Shown one piece after another: positions 42,752 through 52,241 of a stretch of 64,000 nt of DNA. This stretch comes from CAISIP01 sp043759735 (GTDB lineage Bacteria > Pseudomonadota > Gammaproteobacteria > Burkholderiales > Burkholderiaceae_C): contig JAYUQC010000167.1 of the NCBI GenBank assembly GCA_043759735.1, forward strand, positions 3,752-67,751. The letters are read 5' to 3'. Within the stretch, counting starts at the first letter, position 1. Each line of letters opens with the position of its first letter. Below the pieces are notes generated by a model. That model ran no database searches. It was not told the DNA's origin and saw only the letters and a list, made by a program, of their open reading frames with translations. The position numbers were made by a program, and so were the translations under genes.

Positions 42752-44281
42752 TCAATCTCCTTGGGTTGCTGGTGACGCGCGGGTCGGCACTGGCAAACTG
42801 CTCCAGGCGCGCAGCACCGCATAGCTGCGCCAGGGTCGCCAGACCTGGGACCGCGCCTCGGCGGCGCGTGCGGGGCGGGCATCGTGCTGCACACCGAGCG
42901 CCTTGTGCAGCGCCACGTCGCCCGATGGAAACGCATCGGGCCAGCGCAGGGCACGCATCGCGATGTACTGCGCGGTCCAGTCGCCGATGCCGGGCAGGGC
43001 GCGCAGCTGCGCCATTGTGGCTGCGATGTCGACGCCGGCATGCAACACCAGCTGCCCGCTGTCGAGCGCCATCGCCAGGCCCTGCAATGCCCGCTGGCGC
43101 TGGCGAACAATGCCCAGCGCGCCCAGCGCATCGCCACTGGCAGCGGCCAGTGCAGCGGGCGTGGGAAACAAGCGATTCAGGGCCGGGTACGGCGTATCGA
43201 TGGCCTGACCGAACTGTTGCACCAGGCGCTGCGCCAGTGTACGCGCGGCGGCCACCGTGATCTGCTGGCCCAGCACGGCACGTACCGCCAGCTCGAAGCC
43301 GTCGATCGTGCCCGGAACACGCAGCCCGTCGGCGTCGGGGAAATGCGGATGCAATACCTGATTGATGTTGTGCGGGTCCGCGTCCAGGTCGAACATCTGG
43401 CGTACCCGCCGGCTCAGTTGCGGTAGCACCAGGCGCAGCCCGTCGCTGACCTGCAGCTCCAGGTGGCAACGTTGCGGGTCGAACCGCGCCAGCAACCAGC
43501 CGCAGTGGTCGGTGCCGGCCGTGTGCAGGCGCACCGTGCGCCCGAATGTGAAGGCGTTCGCAGGCTTGCCTGATTCCACAAACTCCACACCGTCAATCTG
43601 CCGCCGCTGCAAGAACGCGCCGATCGCCGCGATATCGTACGGCGGACGGTAGCCGAGCCGAACCCGGATGCTGCCCCCCGGCGGCGCCGCACCGGCGCGC
43701 CGCAGCTGCGTCGGGTTGAGCTTGTAGTGCGCCGCGAACGCATCGTTGAACCGGCGCACGCTGGCAAAGCCACTCGCGATCGCGATCTGCCCGACCGGCA
43801 GATCGGTGTCGGTCAGCAACTGCTTGGCTGCCAGCAGTCTGCGGGTCTGCAGGTACTGCATCGGCGAGACGCCAAACTGGGCCTCGAAGATGCGGCGCAG
43901 ATGCCGGTCACTGACGCCCAGGCGCGTTGCCAGCCGACCGACCGACGCATCGTCGCCGAGCCAGGTGTCCGGTTCGTCCAGCAGCCGCGCCGCCTGCAGC
44001 GCCAGAATGGCCGATGCGTCCTGGATCGACCACCACTGGGTTCCCGCTGCCAGCTCGGGCCGGCAGCGCAGACAGGGTCGGAACCCGGCCGTCTCGGCCT
44101 TGGCGGCATGCACAAAGAAGCGGCAGTTCTCGCGCCGCGGCGTGCGCACTCTGCACACCGGCCGGCAATAAATGCCGGTCGAGGTGACACCGGTGAAAAA
44201 GCGGCCGTCGAAACGCGCATCGCGGGCCTTGAGGGCCAGGTAGCATGCGTCCTGATCGATGGTGCTGGTGGTGTCGGCCAT
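42752..44281 (-). CDS. bifunctional Ada-type regulator / 3-methyladenine DNA glycosylase (AlkA)
   Basis: A 509-residue fusion. The N-terminal Ada metal-binding domain has cysteines 39, 43, 70 and 73 (IYCRPVC and PCLRC); the first is the methyl acceptor from phosphotriesters. An AraC-type HTH follows at about 85-195. The C-terminal AlkA glycosylase has the helix-hairpin-helix LPGIGDWTAQYIAMRAL and catalytic Asp in FPSGDVAL. The Ada methyltransferase domain is missing and is supplied by Ogt next door. Methylated protein probably activates its own operon. The start at 44281 lies inside a longer Cys/Pro-rich frame. Confidence 0.92.
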   Translation of the reverse strand: MADTTSTIDQDACYLALKARDARFDGRFFTGVTSTGIYCRPVCRVRTPRRENCRFFVHAAKAETAGFRPCLRCRPELAAGTQWWSIQDASAILALQAARLLDEPDTWLGDDASVGRLATRLGVSDRHLRRIFEAQFGVSPMQYLQTRRLLAAKQLLTDTDLPVGQIAIASGFASVRRFNDAFAAHYKLNPTQLRRAGAAPPGGSIRVRLGYRPPYDIAAIGAFLQRRQIDGVEFVESGKPANAFTFGRTVRLHTAGTDHCGWLLARFDPQRCHLELQVSDGLRLVLPQLSRRVRQMFDLDADPHNINQVLHPHFPDADGLRVPGTIDGFELAVRAVLGQQITVAAARTLAQRLVQQFGQAIDTPYPALNRLFPTPAALAAASGDALGALGIVRQRQRALQGLAMALDSGQLVLHAGVDIAATMAQLRALPGIGDWTAQYIAMRALRWPDAFPSGDVALHKALGVQHDARPARAAEARSQVWRPWRSYAVLRAWSSLPVPTRASPATQGD

Positions 44282-44502
44282 GGCGTCATGGTACGCCGGT
44301 GCAGGCAGCGGATTAGCCGTTTTCGGACATGTGGATTTCGACCCGATAGGCCAACGCTGGCGCACACGGTCAATGCGCTGGCGACAGCGGCAGGCGGTTT
44401 GTCAGGCATCCATGCTGCGCATTGCGCAATTCGCCCTTGGGGCGGCCCGGCGGCGCAAGCGTGCGCAATACATCGTGCGTGTCTCGTGCGCGCCGCCGGC
44501 CA

Positions 44503-46638
44503 TCAGCTGTGGGGTAACGCGCGCTCCATCGCCACGAGCAGTTGCAGGCTGTGCGCTGCCACCGGCATGGTCGCGTCGCCCAGTCCGTTCCCCAGGCCAC
44601 TGCCACGGGCATGCTGTGTGTCCAACAGTACTTCCCAGGCGCCTGATGGCAACTGGAACTCGATGCCGGTGACGCCTGCGTTCACCAGCAGCAGCAGGGC
44701 GCTGCGCGAGCGCCCCGGCCGTCCGATCAGGCAGGCCAGTGCCCGCTCGCCGTCTTGCCAGGCATCGCCCTGCAGGATGGTGCCGTCGGGCTGCAGCCAG
44801 CTGAGGTCACGCTTGCCCTGTATATCGCTATTGCCGTTGTACCAGCCAGCGCCCAGTGGCAGGACATCGCGGCGTAGTTGCAGCAATCGCGCCGTGAAGG
44901 CGCGCAGATCGGCGTCGAGCGCGGACCAATCGATCCAGGTCGTCGCATTGTCCTGGTTATAGGGATTGTTGTTGCCGCCCTGCGTATGACCAAGCTCCGC
45001 GCCAGCCGCCAGCATCGGCGTGCCCTGGCTCAGTACGGTGCAGGCCAGCAACGCGCGTTGCAGCTTGCCGCGCAGCGCGAGAATGCCACCGTCCTGGGTC
45101 GGGCCCTCCATGCCGCAGTTGAAGCTCAGGTTGTCGCCATGGCCGTCGCGGTTGTTCTCGCCGTTGGCCTCGTTGTGGCGCTGGTTGTAGCTGACCAGAT
45201 CCTGCAGCGTGAAACCGTCATGCGAGACGATGTAGTTGACCGACGCTGCCGGCGCCCGCTGGCGCGACTGGAACATGTCGCTGGAGCCGCACAGGCGCCG
45301 CGCGAATTCGCCACGCAAGCCAGGGCCGTTACCGTTGCCCGGCTCGGCCTGCCAGCCGAGCCAGAAGCGGCGCATGCCGTCGCGGAATTTGTCGTTCCAT
45401 TCCATCCATCCGCGTGGGAAGCCGCCGCTCTGGTAGCCGCCCGGACCCAGGTCCCATGGCTCGGCGATCAGTTTCACGCCGCGCAGCAGCGGGTCCTGTG
45501 CCAGCGCCATGAAGAACGGGCCATCACGCTCGAAGCCGCGGTCGGTGCGGCCCAGCACCGGGGCCAGGTCGAAACGAAAACCGTCGACATGCATCTCGCC
45601 AACCCAATAGCGCAGGCTGTCCATCACCAGGCGCAAGACCTGCGGGCGGCGGATGTCCAGGGTATTGCCGCATCCGCTGAAGTTGTCGTACCGCGCCGGG
45701 TCGTCTTCGCGCAGGCGGTAGTAGCCGGCGTTGTCCAGGCCGCGCAAGCTGATCGTCGGGCCGGATTCATCGGTCTCTGCCGTGTGGTTGAACACCACAT
45801 CGAGCATGACCTCGATGCCGGCCCGGTGCAATGCGCGAACCATGGCGCGAAATTCATCGCGCACCGACAGGCCGCCTTGTCCACTGGCCAGGCGCGGGTC
45901 GGGGCAAAAGAAGGCCAGTGTGTTGTAGCCCCAGTAGTTGCGCTTGCCTTGCGCGGACAGCCGCTGCTCGTCCAGCGCCAGGTGCACCGGCAGCAGGCTC
46001 ACGGTGGTGATGCCCAGTTGGCGCAGATGGTCGATCGACGCCGGATGGGCCAGACCGGCATAACTGCCGCGCAGGTGCATCGGCAGCGCCGGATGCAGAC
46101 GCGTGAAGCCGCGCACATGCAGCTCGTACAGCACCGTGTCGTGCGCCGCGACGCACGGTGGCTTGTCGTCACCCCAGTCGTAGTGATCGGACACGACGCG
46201 TGCCTTGAGCGCAGTTGCCGCGTTGTCGGTCGGGTCCGCTTGCAAAGGATTCCCGCGCGTAGCGCCGACATGCGCGTTGCGCCAATCGAACCGGCCAAGC
46301 ACCTCACGCGCATAGGGGTCGAGCAGCAGCTTTTCGGCATTGAAGCGCTGGCCGCGTTGCGGGGCCCAAGGCCCATGGGCGCGCAGCCCGTAGACAAGTC
46401 CTGGTTCACACTGGGGCAAATAGCCGTTCCAGACCCCGTCGTGGGGGCCGAACAATGGCAGGCGCGCCTGCTCGTGCAGGCCTGCGTGGTCGAACAGGCA
46501 GACATCGATTGCGCTCGCGCTGTCGGAGCAAACTGAAAAATGCACGCCCTGTCCGTCCCAATGGGCGCCCAGCGGCTGGCCGGGGCGGCCGGGCAGCCAG
46601 CGGGGCGTGGTTGCGCGCTCGGAGCTGCCGGTATTCAT
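44503..46638 (-). CDS. glgX: glycogen debranching enzyme GlgX
   Basis: A 711-residue GH13 enzyme. A carbohydrate-binding module-48 domain lies at about 15-140 and the catalytic barrel follows. The nucleophile Asp is in DGFRFDLA, the acid Glu in IAEPWDLG and a further Asp in VSHDGFTL. It hydrolyses alpha-1,6 links of limit dextrins left by GlgP, encoded just upstream. The start at 46638 has no strong ribosome-binding site, and the frame continues upstream. Confidence 0.93.
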   Translation of the reverse strand: MNTGSSERATTPRWLPGRPGQPLGAHWDGQGVHFSVCSDSASAIDVCLFDHAGLHEQARLPLFGPHDGVWNGYLPQCEPGLVYGLRAHGPWAPQRGQRFNAEKLLLDPYAREVLGRFDWRNAHVGATRGNPLQADPTDNAATALKARVVSDHYDWGDDKPPCVAAHDTVLYELHVRGFTRLHPALPMHLRGSYAGLAHPASIDHLRQLGITTVSLLPVHLALDEQRLSAQGKRNYWGYNTLAFFCPDPRLASGQGGLSVRDEFRAMVRALHRAGIEVMLDVVFNHTAETDESGPTISLRGLDNAGYYRLREDDPARYDNFSGCGNTLDIRRPQVLRLVMDSLRYWVGEMHVDGFRFDLAPVLGRTDRGFERDGPFFMALAQDPLLRGVKLIAEPWDLGPGGYQSGGFPRGWMEWNDKFRDGMRRFWLGWQAEPGNGNGPGLRGEFARRLCGSSDMFQSRQRAPAASVNYIVSHDGFTLQDLVSYNQRHNEANGENNRDGHGDNLSFNCGMEGPTQDGGILALRGKLQRALLACTVLSQGTPMLAAGAELGHTQGGNNNPYNQDNATTWIDWSALDADLRAFTARLLQLRRDVLPLGAGWYNGNSDIQGKRDLSWLQPDGTILQGDAWQDGERALACLIGRPGRSRSALLLLVNAGVTGIEFQLPSGAWEVLLDTQHARGSGLGNGLGDATMPVAAHSLQLLVAMERALPHS

Positions 46639-46747
46639 CAACGGCGCACCCGTCTTCGCGCTGCCTGAGGCAAGCGCAGGACGAACGGCAATGGGCTGGT
46701 CGTGCAGGGTGAAAACATCGACACGGGGGGCGCGGGTTGCGGAGCAG

Positions 46748-49180
46748 TCAGTCCGGAATCGGCGCGACGTGCCAGATCTGCGACGCATACTGGCGTATGG
46801 TTCGGTCAGACGAAAACGGTCCCATGCCGGCCACGTTGTTGATCGATTTTTCCCACCATTGCGCCGGCTGCTGGTACAGCGCATCGACCCGCGACTGGGC
46901 CGCGATGTACGAACCGTAGTCGGCCAGCAACATGTAATGGTCGCCGCGCCACAATAGCGCATCCACCAGTGGACTGTAGCGGCCCGGCTCGTCGGGTGAG
47001 AACCGGTCTCCGGCAATCGCGTCAAGCGCGCCGCGCAGGGCCGGAATCGTCTCGTAGTAACCCATCGGATGGTAGCCGCGCTGGCGCAGCGCCCGTACCT
47101 CGCCGGCGCCCAGGCCGAAGATGAAGATGTTGTCGTCTCCGACGTTCTGCCGGATCTCGATGTTGGCGCCGTCGTCGGTGCCAATGGTCAGCGCGCCGTT
47201 CAGCGCCAGCTTCATGTTGCCGGTGCCGGACGCTTCAGTGCCGGCAGTCGATATCTGCTCCGACAGGTCGGCGCCGGGCATGATGGTTTCGGCCACCGAC
47301 ACGCCGTAGTTGGGAATGAAAACCACCTTGAGCCTGTCGCCGATCACCGGGTCGGCATTGACCACCCCGCCCACGTCGTGAATCAGCCGGATGATGGACT
47401 TGGCGGTGTGGTAGGACGACGCGGCCTTGCCGGCAAAGATGACGGTGCGCGGCACCCAGTCGGCTTCGGGCTGGGCCAGGATGGCCAGGTAGCGCGTCAC
47501 CACATGCAGCACATTGAGCAACTGGCGCTTGTATTCGTGAATGCGCTTGACCTGCACGTCGAACAGGCTGTCCGGGTTCACCGTGATGCCGGCGGTGCGC
47601 GCGATCAGCCTGGCCAGGCGCAGTTTGTTGTCACGCTTGATGGCCGCAAAGCGCTGCTGGAACACTTTGTCGTGCGCATGGGCGCGCAAGCCCGCGAGTT
47701 GCTCCAGGTCCAGTCGCCAGCCCGCGCCCAGGGTGCTGTCGAGCAGGTCCGACAGACCGGGATTGGCCTCGGACAGCCAGCGCCTGGGCGTGACGCCGTT
47801 GGTCATGTTGGTGAAGCGCTGCGGCCACATGTGGGCGAAGTCGGCAAAGATGGTTTGCACCAGCAGGTCGGAGTGCAATGCCGATACCCCGTTGATCGTG
47901 TGGCTGCCGACGATCGACAGATGCGCCATGCGCACCCGGCGCTCGCCATGTTCGTCGATCAGCGACAGCCGCGCCAGAAAGGCGTCGTCGCCGGGGCGGT
48001 GCCGCGCCGCAGCCTCCAGAAAATCCTTGTTGATGTGAAAGATGATCTCCAGATGCCGCGGCAATACATGCTGCATCAGCGCCACGGTCCACGTCTCCAA
48101 TGCCTCGGGCATCAAGGTGTGGTTGGTATAGGAGAAGGTGCGGGTGCAGATCGACCAGGCCAGGTCCCAGGCCATGCCGTGTTCGTCGCAGAGCACCCGC
48201 AACAGTTCGGCCACACCGATGGCGGGGTGCGTGTCATTGAGGTGTACGGCCACCTTGTCGGCCAGGTTCTCCAGTGTGGCGTGTTCGCGCAGGTGCCGGC
48301 CCACCATGTCCTGAATCGAGGCGGCAACGAAAAAATACTCCTGCTTGAGGCGCAGCTCGCGTCCGGCGGGCGTGCTGTCATTGGGGTACAGCACCCAGGA
48401 GATGTTTTCGTATTCATTCTTGGCACCCGCAGCGCGCGCATAGTCGCCGGTGTTGAAGGCACCCAAATCAATGTGCGCCGGTGCCGCCGCTTTCCACAGG
48501 CGCAGGGTGCTGACCTTGCGGTTGCCGTGTCCGGGAATCACCATGTCATAGGCCTTGGCCTCGACCTCGGCCGCATGGCGCCAGTTCGCCGTACCGTTCG
48601 TGTGTTCGACCCAGCCGCCGAAGCGCACGGGGTAGGCGACCTCGGGGCGGGGGAACTCCCACGCGGTGCCATCCTTGAGCCAGGGGTCCGGGTACTCCAT
48701 CTGGCTGCCTTGCTGGATCTCCTGCGCGAACATGCCGTATTCATACCGAATGCCATAGCCGAAGGACGGCAAGCCAACGGTGGCCATCGAGTCGAGGAAG
48801 CAGGCGGCGAGGCGACCCAGGCCGCCATTGCCCAAAGCCGCGTCCGGTTCATGGTCGGCTACGTCCTCCAGGCTGCGCGCATATTCCTGCAGACCCTGGC
48901 GGGCCGCGGCGCCCAGGTCCAGCGCGGCCAGCGCGTTGGACATGCTGCGCCCGATCAGGAATTCCATCGACAGGTAGTACACGCGCCGGGCTTTGCCATT
49001 GCGCTCGCGGGCCTCGTTTTCGACCCAGCGTTGCGCGAGCTGGGCGCGCGCTACCTGCGACACCGCCAGCATCAATTCGTTCGACGTGGCCAGCCGGGCA
49101 TCGACCGCCACATGCTTGAGCAACTGCTCACCGATGGCCGTACCCAGGCTGGAGGGAACAGGGGAAACGCGCTTGTTCAC
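46748..49180 (-). CDS. glgP: glycogen/starch/alpha-glucan phosphorylase GlgP
   Basis: An 810-residue PLP enzyme releasing glucose-1-phosphate. The pyridoxal-binding lysine is in the conserved GTGNMKLALNGALTIGT. The N-terminal YYLSMEFLIGR and GNGGLGRLAACFLDS motifs match the family. I chose the GTG start at 49180, with AGGA eight bases upstream; no ATG is better placed. The long plus-strand frame opposite it (47069-50020) is a G+C-driven shadow. It probably forms an operon with glgX, 109 bases downstream. Confidence 0.94.
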   Translation of the reverse strand: MNKRVSPVPSSLGTAIGEQLLKHVAVDARLATSNELMLAVSQVARAQLAQRWVENEARERNGKARRVYYLSMEFLIGRSMSNALAALDLGAAARQGLQEYARSLEDVADHEPDAALGNGGLGRLAACFLDSMATVGLPSFGYGIRYEYGMFAQEIQQGSQMEYPDPWLKDGTAWEFPRPEVAYPVRFGGWVEHTNGTANWRHAAEVEAKAYDMVIPGHGNRKVSTLRLWKAAAPAHIDLGAFNTGDYARAAGAKNEYENISWVLYPNDSTPAGRELRLKQEYFFVAASIQDMVGRHLREHATLENLADKVAVHLNDTHPAIGVAELLRVLCDEHGMAWDLAWSICTRTFSYTNHTLMPEALETWTVALMQHVLPRHLEIIFHINKDFLEAAARHRPGDDAFLARLSLIDEHGERRVRMAHLSIVGSHTINGVSALHSDLLVQTIFADFAHMWPQRFTNMTNGVTPRRWLSEANPGLSDLLDSTLGAGWRLDLEQLAGLRAHAHDKVFQQRFAAIKRDNKLRLARLIARTAGITVNPDSLFDVQVKRIHEYKRQLLNVLHVVTRYLAILAQPEADWVPRTVIFAGKAASSYHTAKSIIRLIHDVGGVVNADPVIGDRLKVVFIPNYGVSVAETIMPGADLSEQISTAGTEASGTGNMKLALNGALTIGTDDGANIEIRQNVGDDNIFIFGLGAGEVRALRQRGYHPMGYYETIPALRGALDAIAGDRFSPDEPGRYSPLVDALLWRGDHYMLLADYGSYIAAQSRVDALYQQPAQWWEKSINNVAGMGPFSSDRTIRQYASQIWHVAPIPD

Positions 49181-49376
49181 GGACAATTCCTGGTTGATAC
49201 GGGTTATGCCACGACGCCGGCGAGCCGACCCTGCAAAGTAGGGTGTGGCCAGGAACGCGAAACCCGCGCTGAAATTCTCGCATGCCAGGCACTGGCGCGG
49301 AGCCGAACGGCTCCTTGGGTTGGCATCGGCATTAAGATGGGTGCGGAAAAACAACCGCGACCTGCAAGGAGGCACC

Positions 49377-50645
49377 ATGGAATCGCAAGAACTGGCCCAG
49401 AGTCTGGATTTGCCCAAGCGCGCCATTGCCCTGGTGCTCGCGGGAGGGCGCGGCAGCCGCCTGATGGCCTTGACCGACCATCGCGCCAAGCCGGCGGTGT
49501 ATTTCGGCGGCAAGTTTCGCATCATCGATTTCGCGCTGTCCAATTGCCTCAATTCCGGTATCCGGCGCATTGGCGTCATCACGCAGTATTCGTCCCACAG
49601 CCTGCTGCGCCACCTGCAGCATGGCTGGGCCTTCCTCAAGTCGGAGATGAACGAGTTCGTCGACCTGATGCCTGCGCAGCAGCGCAACGACGACGAGAGC
49701 TGGTACCGCGGCACCGCAGACGCCGTACACCAGAACCAGGACATCCTGGCCAGCTATGGCGCCGACTACATCGTCGTGCTCGCTGGCGACCACATCTACA
49801 AGATGAACTATGCGCTGATGCTGGCCGACCATGTCAAGAAGGGCCGGTCCTGCACCGTGGCCTGTATCGCGGTGCCGCGCCAGGAGGCGACTGCATTTGG
49901 CGTGATGCAGGTGGACGCCCAGAACATGATCACCGACTTCCTGGAAAAGCCGGCCGACCCGCCGCCGATGCCGGGTCATCCCGACATGGCGCTGGCCAGC
50001 ATGGGCGTTTACATTTTTGATGCCCAATACCTCTATGCGGAACTGGCGCGCGACATGGCCGACGAGAAGTCGAACCATGATTTCGGCAAGGACATCATTC
50101 CGCATGCGGTGCGCAGGGGCTGCGCGGCGGCCCACCCGTTTGCGTTGAGCTGCGTGCCGCACGGCGCCGACAAGGATGCCTACTGGCGCGACGTCGGAAC
50201 CGTGGACGCTTACTGGGATGCCAATATCGACCTGACCGCCACCGAGCCCAAACTCGACATGTACGACCGGCGCTGGCCGATCTGGACCTACCAGCCACAG
50301 CTGCCGCCGGCCAAGTTCGTGCACAACCAGGATGATCGGCGCGGCATTGCGATCGAGTCGCTGGTATCGGGTGGCTGCATCGTCTCGGGCGCGGTGTTTC
50401 GGTCCGTGCTTTTTTCCAGCGTGCGGGTGCATTCCCGTGCCAGTGTGAACTGGACCGTGCTGTTGCCCCAGGTGCAAGTGGGCCGCGGCGTGCGTCTGAC
50501 CCGCACGGTGGTCGACCGCGGCTGCACCATCCCCGACGGCATGGTGATCGGCGAAGACGCCGTGCTGGACTCCGAGCGGTTTCATCGTAGCGCGAATGGC
50601 ATTTGCCTGGTCACGCGAGACATGCTGGCCAAGATCGGCACATGA
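49377..50645 (+). CDS. glgC: glucose-1-phosphate adenylyltransferase GlgC
   Basis: A 422-residue ADP-glucose pyrophosphorylase, the committed step of glycogen synthesis. It has the nucleotide-binding AGGRGSRLMALT at about 20-31, the substrate-binding GVYIF-type region and a C-terminal left-handed beta-helix. AAGGAGG before 49377 supports the start. It is divergent from glgP across about 195 bases. Its stop overlaps the glgA start (ATGA). Confidence 0.96.
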   Translation: MESQELAQSLDLPKRAIALVLAGGRGSRLMALTDHRAKPAVYFGGKFRIIDFALSNCLNSGIRRIGVITQYSSHSLLRHLQHGWAFLKSEMNEFVDLMPAQQRNDDESWYRGTADAVHQNQDILASYGADYIVVLAGDHIYKMNYALMLADHVKKGRSCTVACIAVPRQEATAFGVMQVDAQNMITDFLEKPADPPPMPGHPDMALASMGVYIFDAQYLYAELARDMADEKSNHDFGKDIIPHAVRRGCAAAHPFALSCVPHGADKDAYWRDVGTVDAYWDANIDLTATEPKLDMYDRRWPIWTYQPQLPPAKFVHNQDDRRGIAIESLVSGGCIVSGAVFRSVLFSSVRVHSRASVNWTVLLPQVQVGRGVRLTRTVVDRGCTIPDGMVIGEDAVLDSERFHRSANGICLVTRDMLAKIGT

Positions 50646-52102
50646 AGGTCTTGCATGTCGGGGCGGAGATATTTCCGCTGATCAAGACCGGCGGGCTGGC
50701 CGATGTGATGGGCGCATTGCCCCAGGCGCTGGTGGGGCAGGGGGCCGACGTGCGACTGGTGTTGCCGGGGCTGCCCGCCATCCTGCAGGGGGTCGCGCAC
50801 ATGCAGCTGGTGTGCGGCATCGGCCCGGTGTTTGGTGCCGCGCGCGTGCGCCTGCACCGTGGGGTGATGGCGCACAGTGGCGTGCCGGCCTATGTGATCG
50901 AGGCGCCTTATCTGTACCAGCGGGCGGGCAACCCGTATCTTGATGCCGATGGTGCCGAATGGTGCGACAACCTGCAGCGGTTCGCGCTGCTGGGCTGGGT
51001 GGCAGCCCACCTGGCCAGTGGCGAGCTCGATGCCGACTGGTCGCCCGATCTGGTGCATGCCCATGACTGGCATGCCGCGATGTGCTGCGCCTACCTGGCG
51101 GCGCATCCGGGACCATCGGTCGCGTCGATTTTCACGGTGCACAACCTCGCCTACCAGGGTCTGTTCGACGCCGCCGACCACCACCTGCTGGGGCTGCCGG
51201 CACGCTTCATGGAACACCATGCGTTGGAGTTTCACGGGCAACTGGCTTTCATGAAAGCCGGCCTGGCCTACGCGCAACGGGTGACAACGGTCAGCCCGGG
51301 TTATGCGCGTGAAATGGCGACCGACGAGTTCGGATTCGGACTCGATGGGTTGATCCGTTCACGGGGCACCGATGTGTCAGGCATCCTCAATGGTGTCGAT
51401 GGCGCGGTGTGGAATCCCCAGACCGATGCGCTGATCGCGGCGAACTATCGCGGCCAGGCCTTGCAGGGCAAGGCGCAGTGCAAGGCGGCATTGCAGAAAG
51501 CGCTGGGCCTGGGCGTGGAGCCTGCGGCACCGCTGCTGGCCATCGTCAGCCGGTTGACGTCGCAAAAAGGCCTGGACCTGCTGCTGCAGGCCTTGCCGGC
51601 AATGCTGGCGCAGGGCGCGCAGTTGGCGGTGCAGGGAACCGGAGACGCGGCGCTGGAAGCCGCTTTTGTGCAGGCGGCTACGCGCCATGCGGGGCGGGTT
51701 GCGGTGCGGATCGCCTACGACGAAGCCGTGGCTCATCAGATGGTGGCCGGAGCCGACATGATCCTGGTGCCGTCGCGCTTCGAGCCCTGCGGCCTGACGC
51801 AACTCTACGGCCTGCGCTATGGCACGGTTCCGGTCGTGCGCCGCGTCGGCGGCCTTGCCGATACCGTGGTGGATGCCACAGAATCGGCGTTGGCCGACGA
51901 CACGGCCACTGGTTTTGTATTTGGACCGGCGACGCCCGATGCATTGTTGCTTGCCGTGGAGCGCGCTATCAGTCTCTATCGACAGGGCGAACCGTGGCAG
52001 GTGTTGATGCGCCGCGGCATGGCGCAGGATTTTTCCTGGGACCATGCGGCGCGGGAGTACATGGCCCTGTACCGCGACATCCTGGGCCGCGGCGCAGGCT
52101 GA
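50642..52102 (+). CDS. glgA: glycogen synthase GlgA
   Basis: A 486-residue GT5 transferase using ADP-glucose. The N-terminal substrate-binding motif is KTGGLADV; the C-terminal domain carries SRLTSQKGLDLLLQ and the EPCGLTQLYGLRYG motif with a catalytic Glu. It is coupled to glgC by a four-base overlap. Confidence 0.96.
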   Translation: MKVLHVGAEIFPLIKTGGLADVMGALPQALVGQGADVRLVLPGLPAILQGVAHMQLVCGIGPVFGAARVRLHRGVMAHSGVPAYVIEAPYLYQRAGNPYLDADGAEWCDNLQRFALLGWVAAHLASGELDADWSPDLVHAHDWHAAMCCAYLAAHPGPSVASIFTVHNLAYQGLFDAADHHLLGLPARFMEHHALEFHGQLAFMKAGLAYAQRVTTVSPGYAREMATDEFGFGLDGLIRSRGTDVSGILNGVDGAVWNPQTDALIAANYRGQALQGKAQCKAALQKALGLGVEPAAPLLAIVSRLTSQKGLDLLLQALPAMLAQGAQLAVQGTGDAALEAAFVQAATRHAGRVAVRIAYDEAVAHQMVAGADMILVPSRFEPCGLTQLYGLRYGTVPVVRRVGGLADTVVDATESALADDTATGFVFGPATPDALLLAVERAISLYRQGEPWQVLMRRGMAQDFSWDHAAREYMALYRDILGRGAG

Positions 52103-52241
52103 ATGCCAACCAAGGGCTCGCGGCGGACGAAAGCGTCTGCGCCACACGCGATGAGGCCATCGTTGACGTCTGTTCCGGGGGCGGCGCTTACAATTTCTTG
52201 GAGCCACGCAAGCACCTCATTCAATTACTGGGAGCAGCAGC

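Noticed and set aside
47069..50020. A 983-codon plus-strand open frame opposite glgP
   Set aside because: It is antisense to a full glycogen phosphorylase with all motifs. Its residue composition (His/Gln/Arg/Ala-rich) is typical of shadow frames in G+C-rich DNA.
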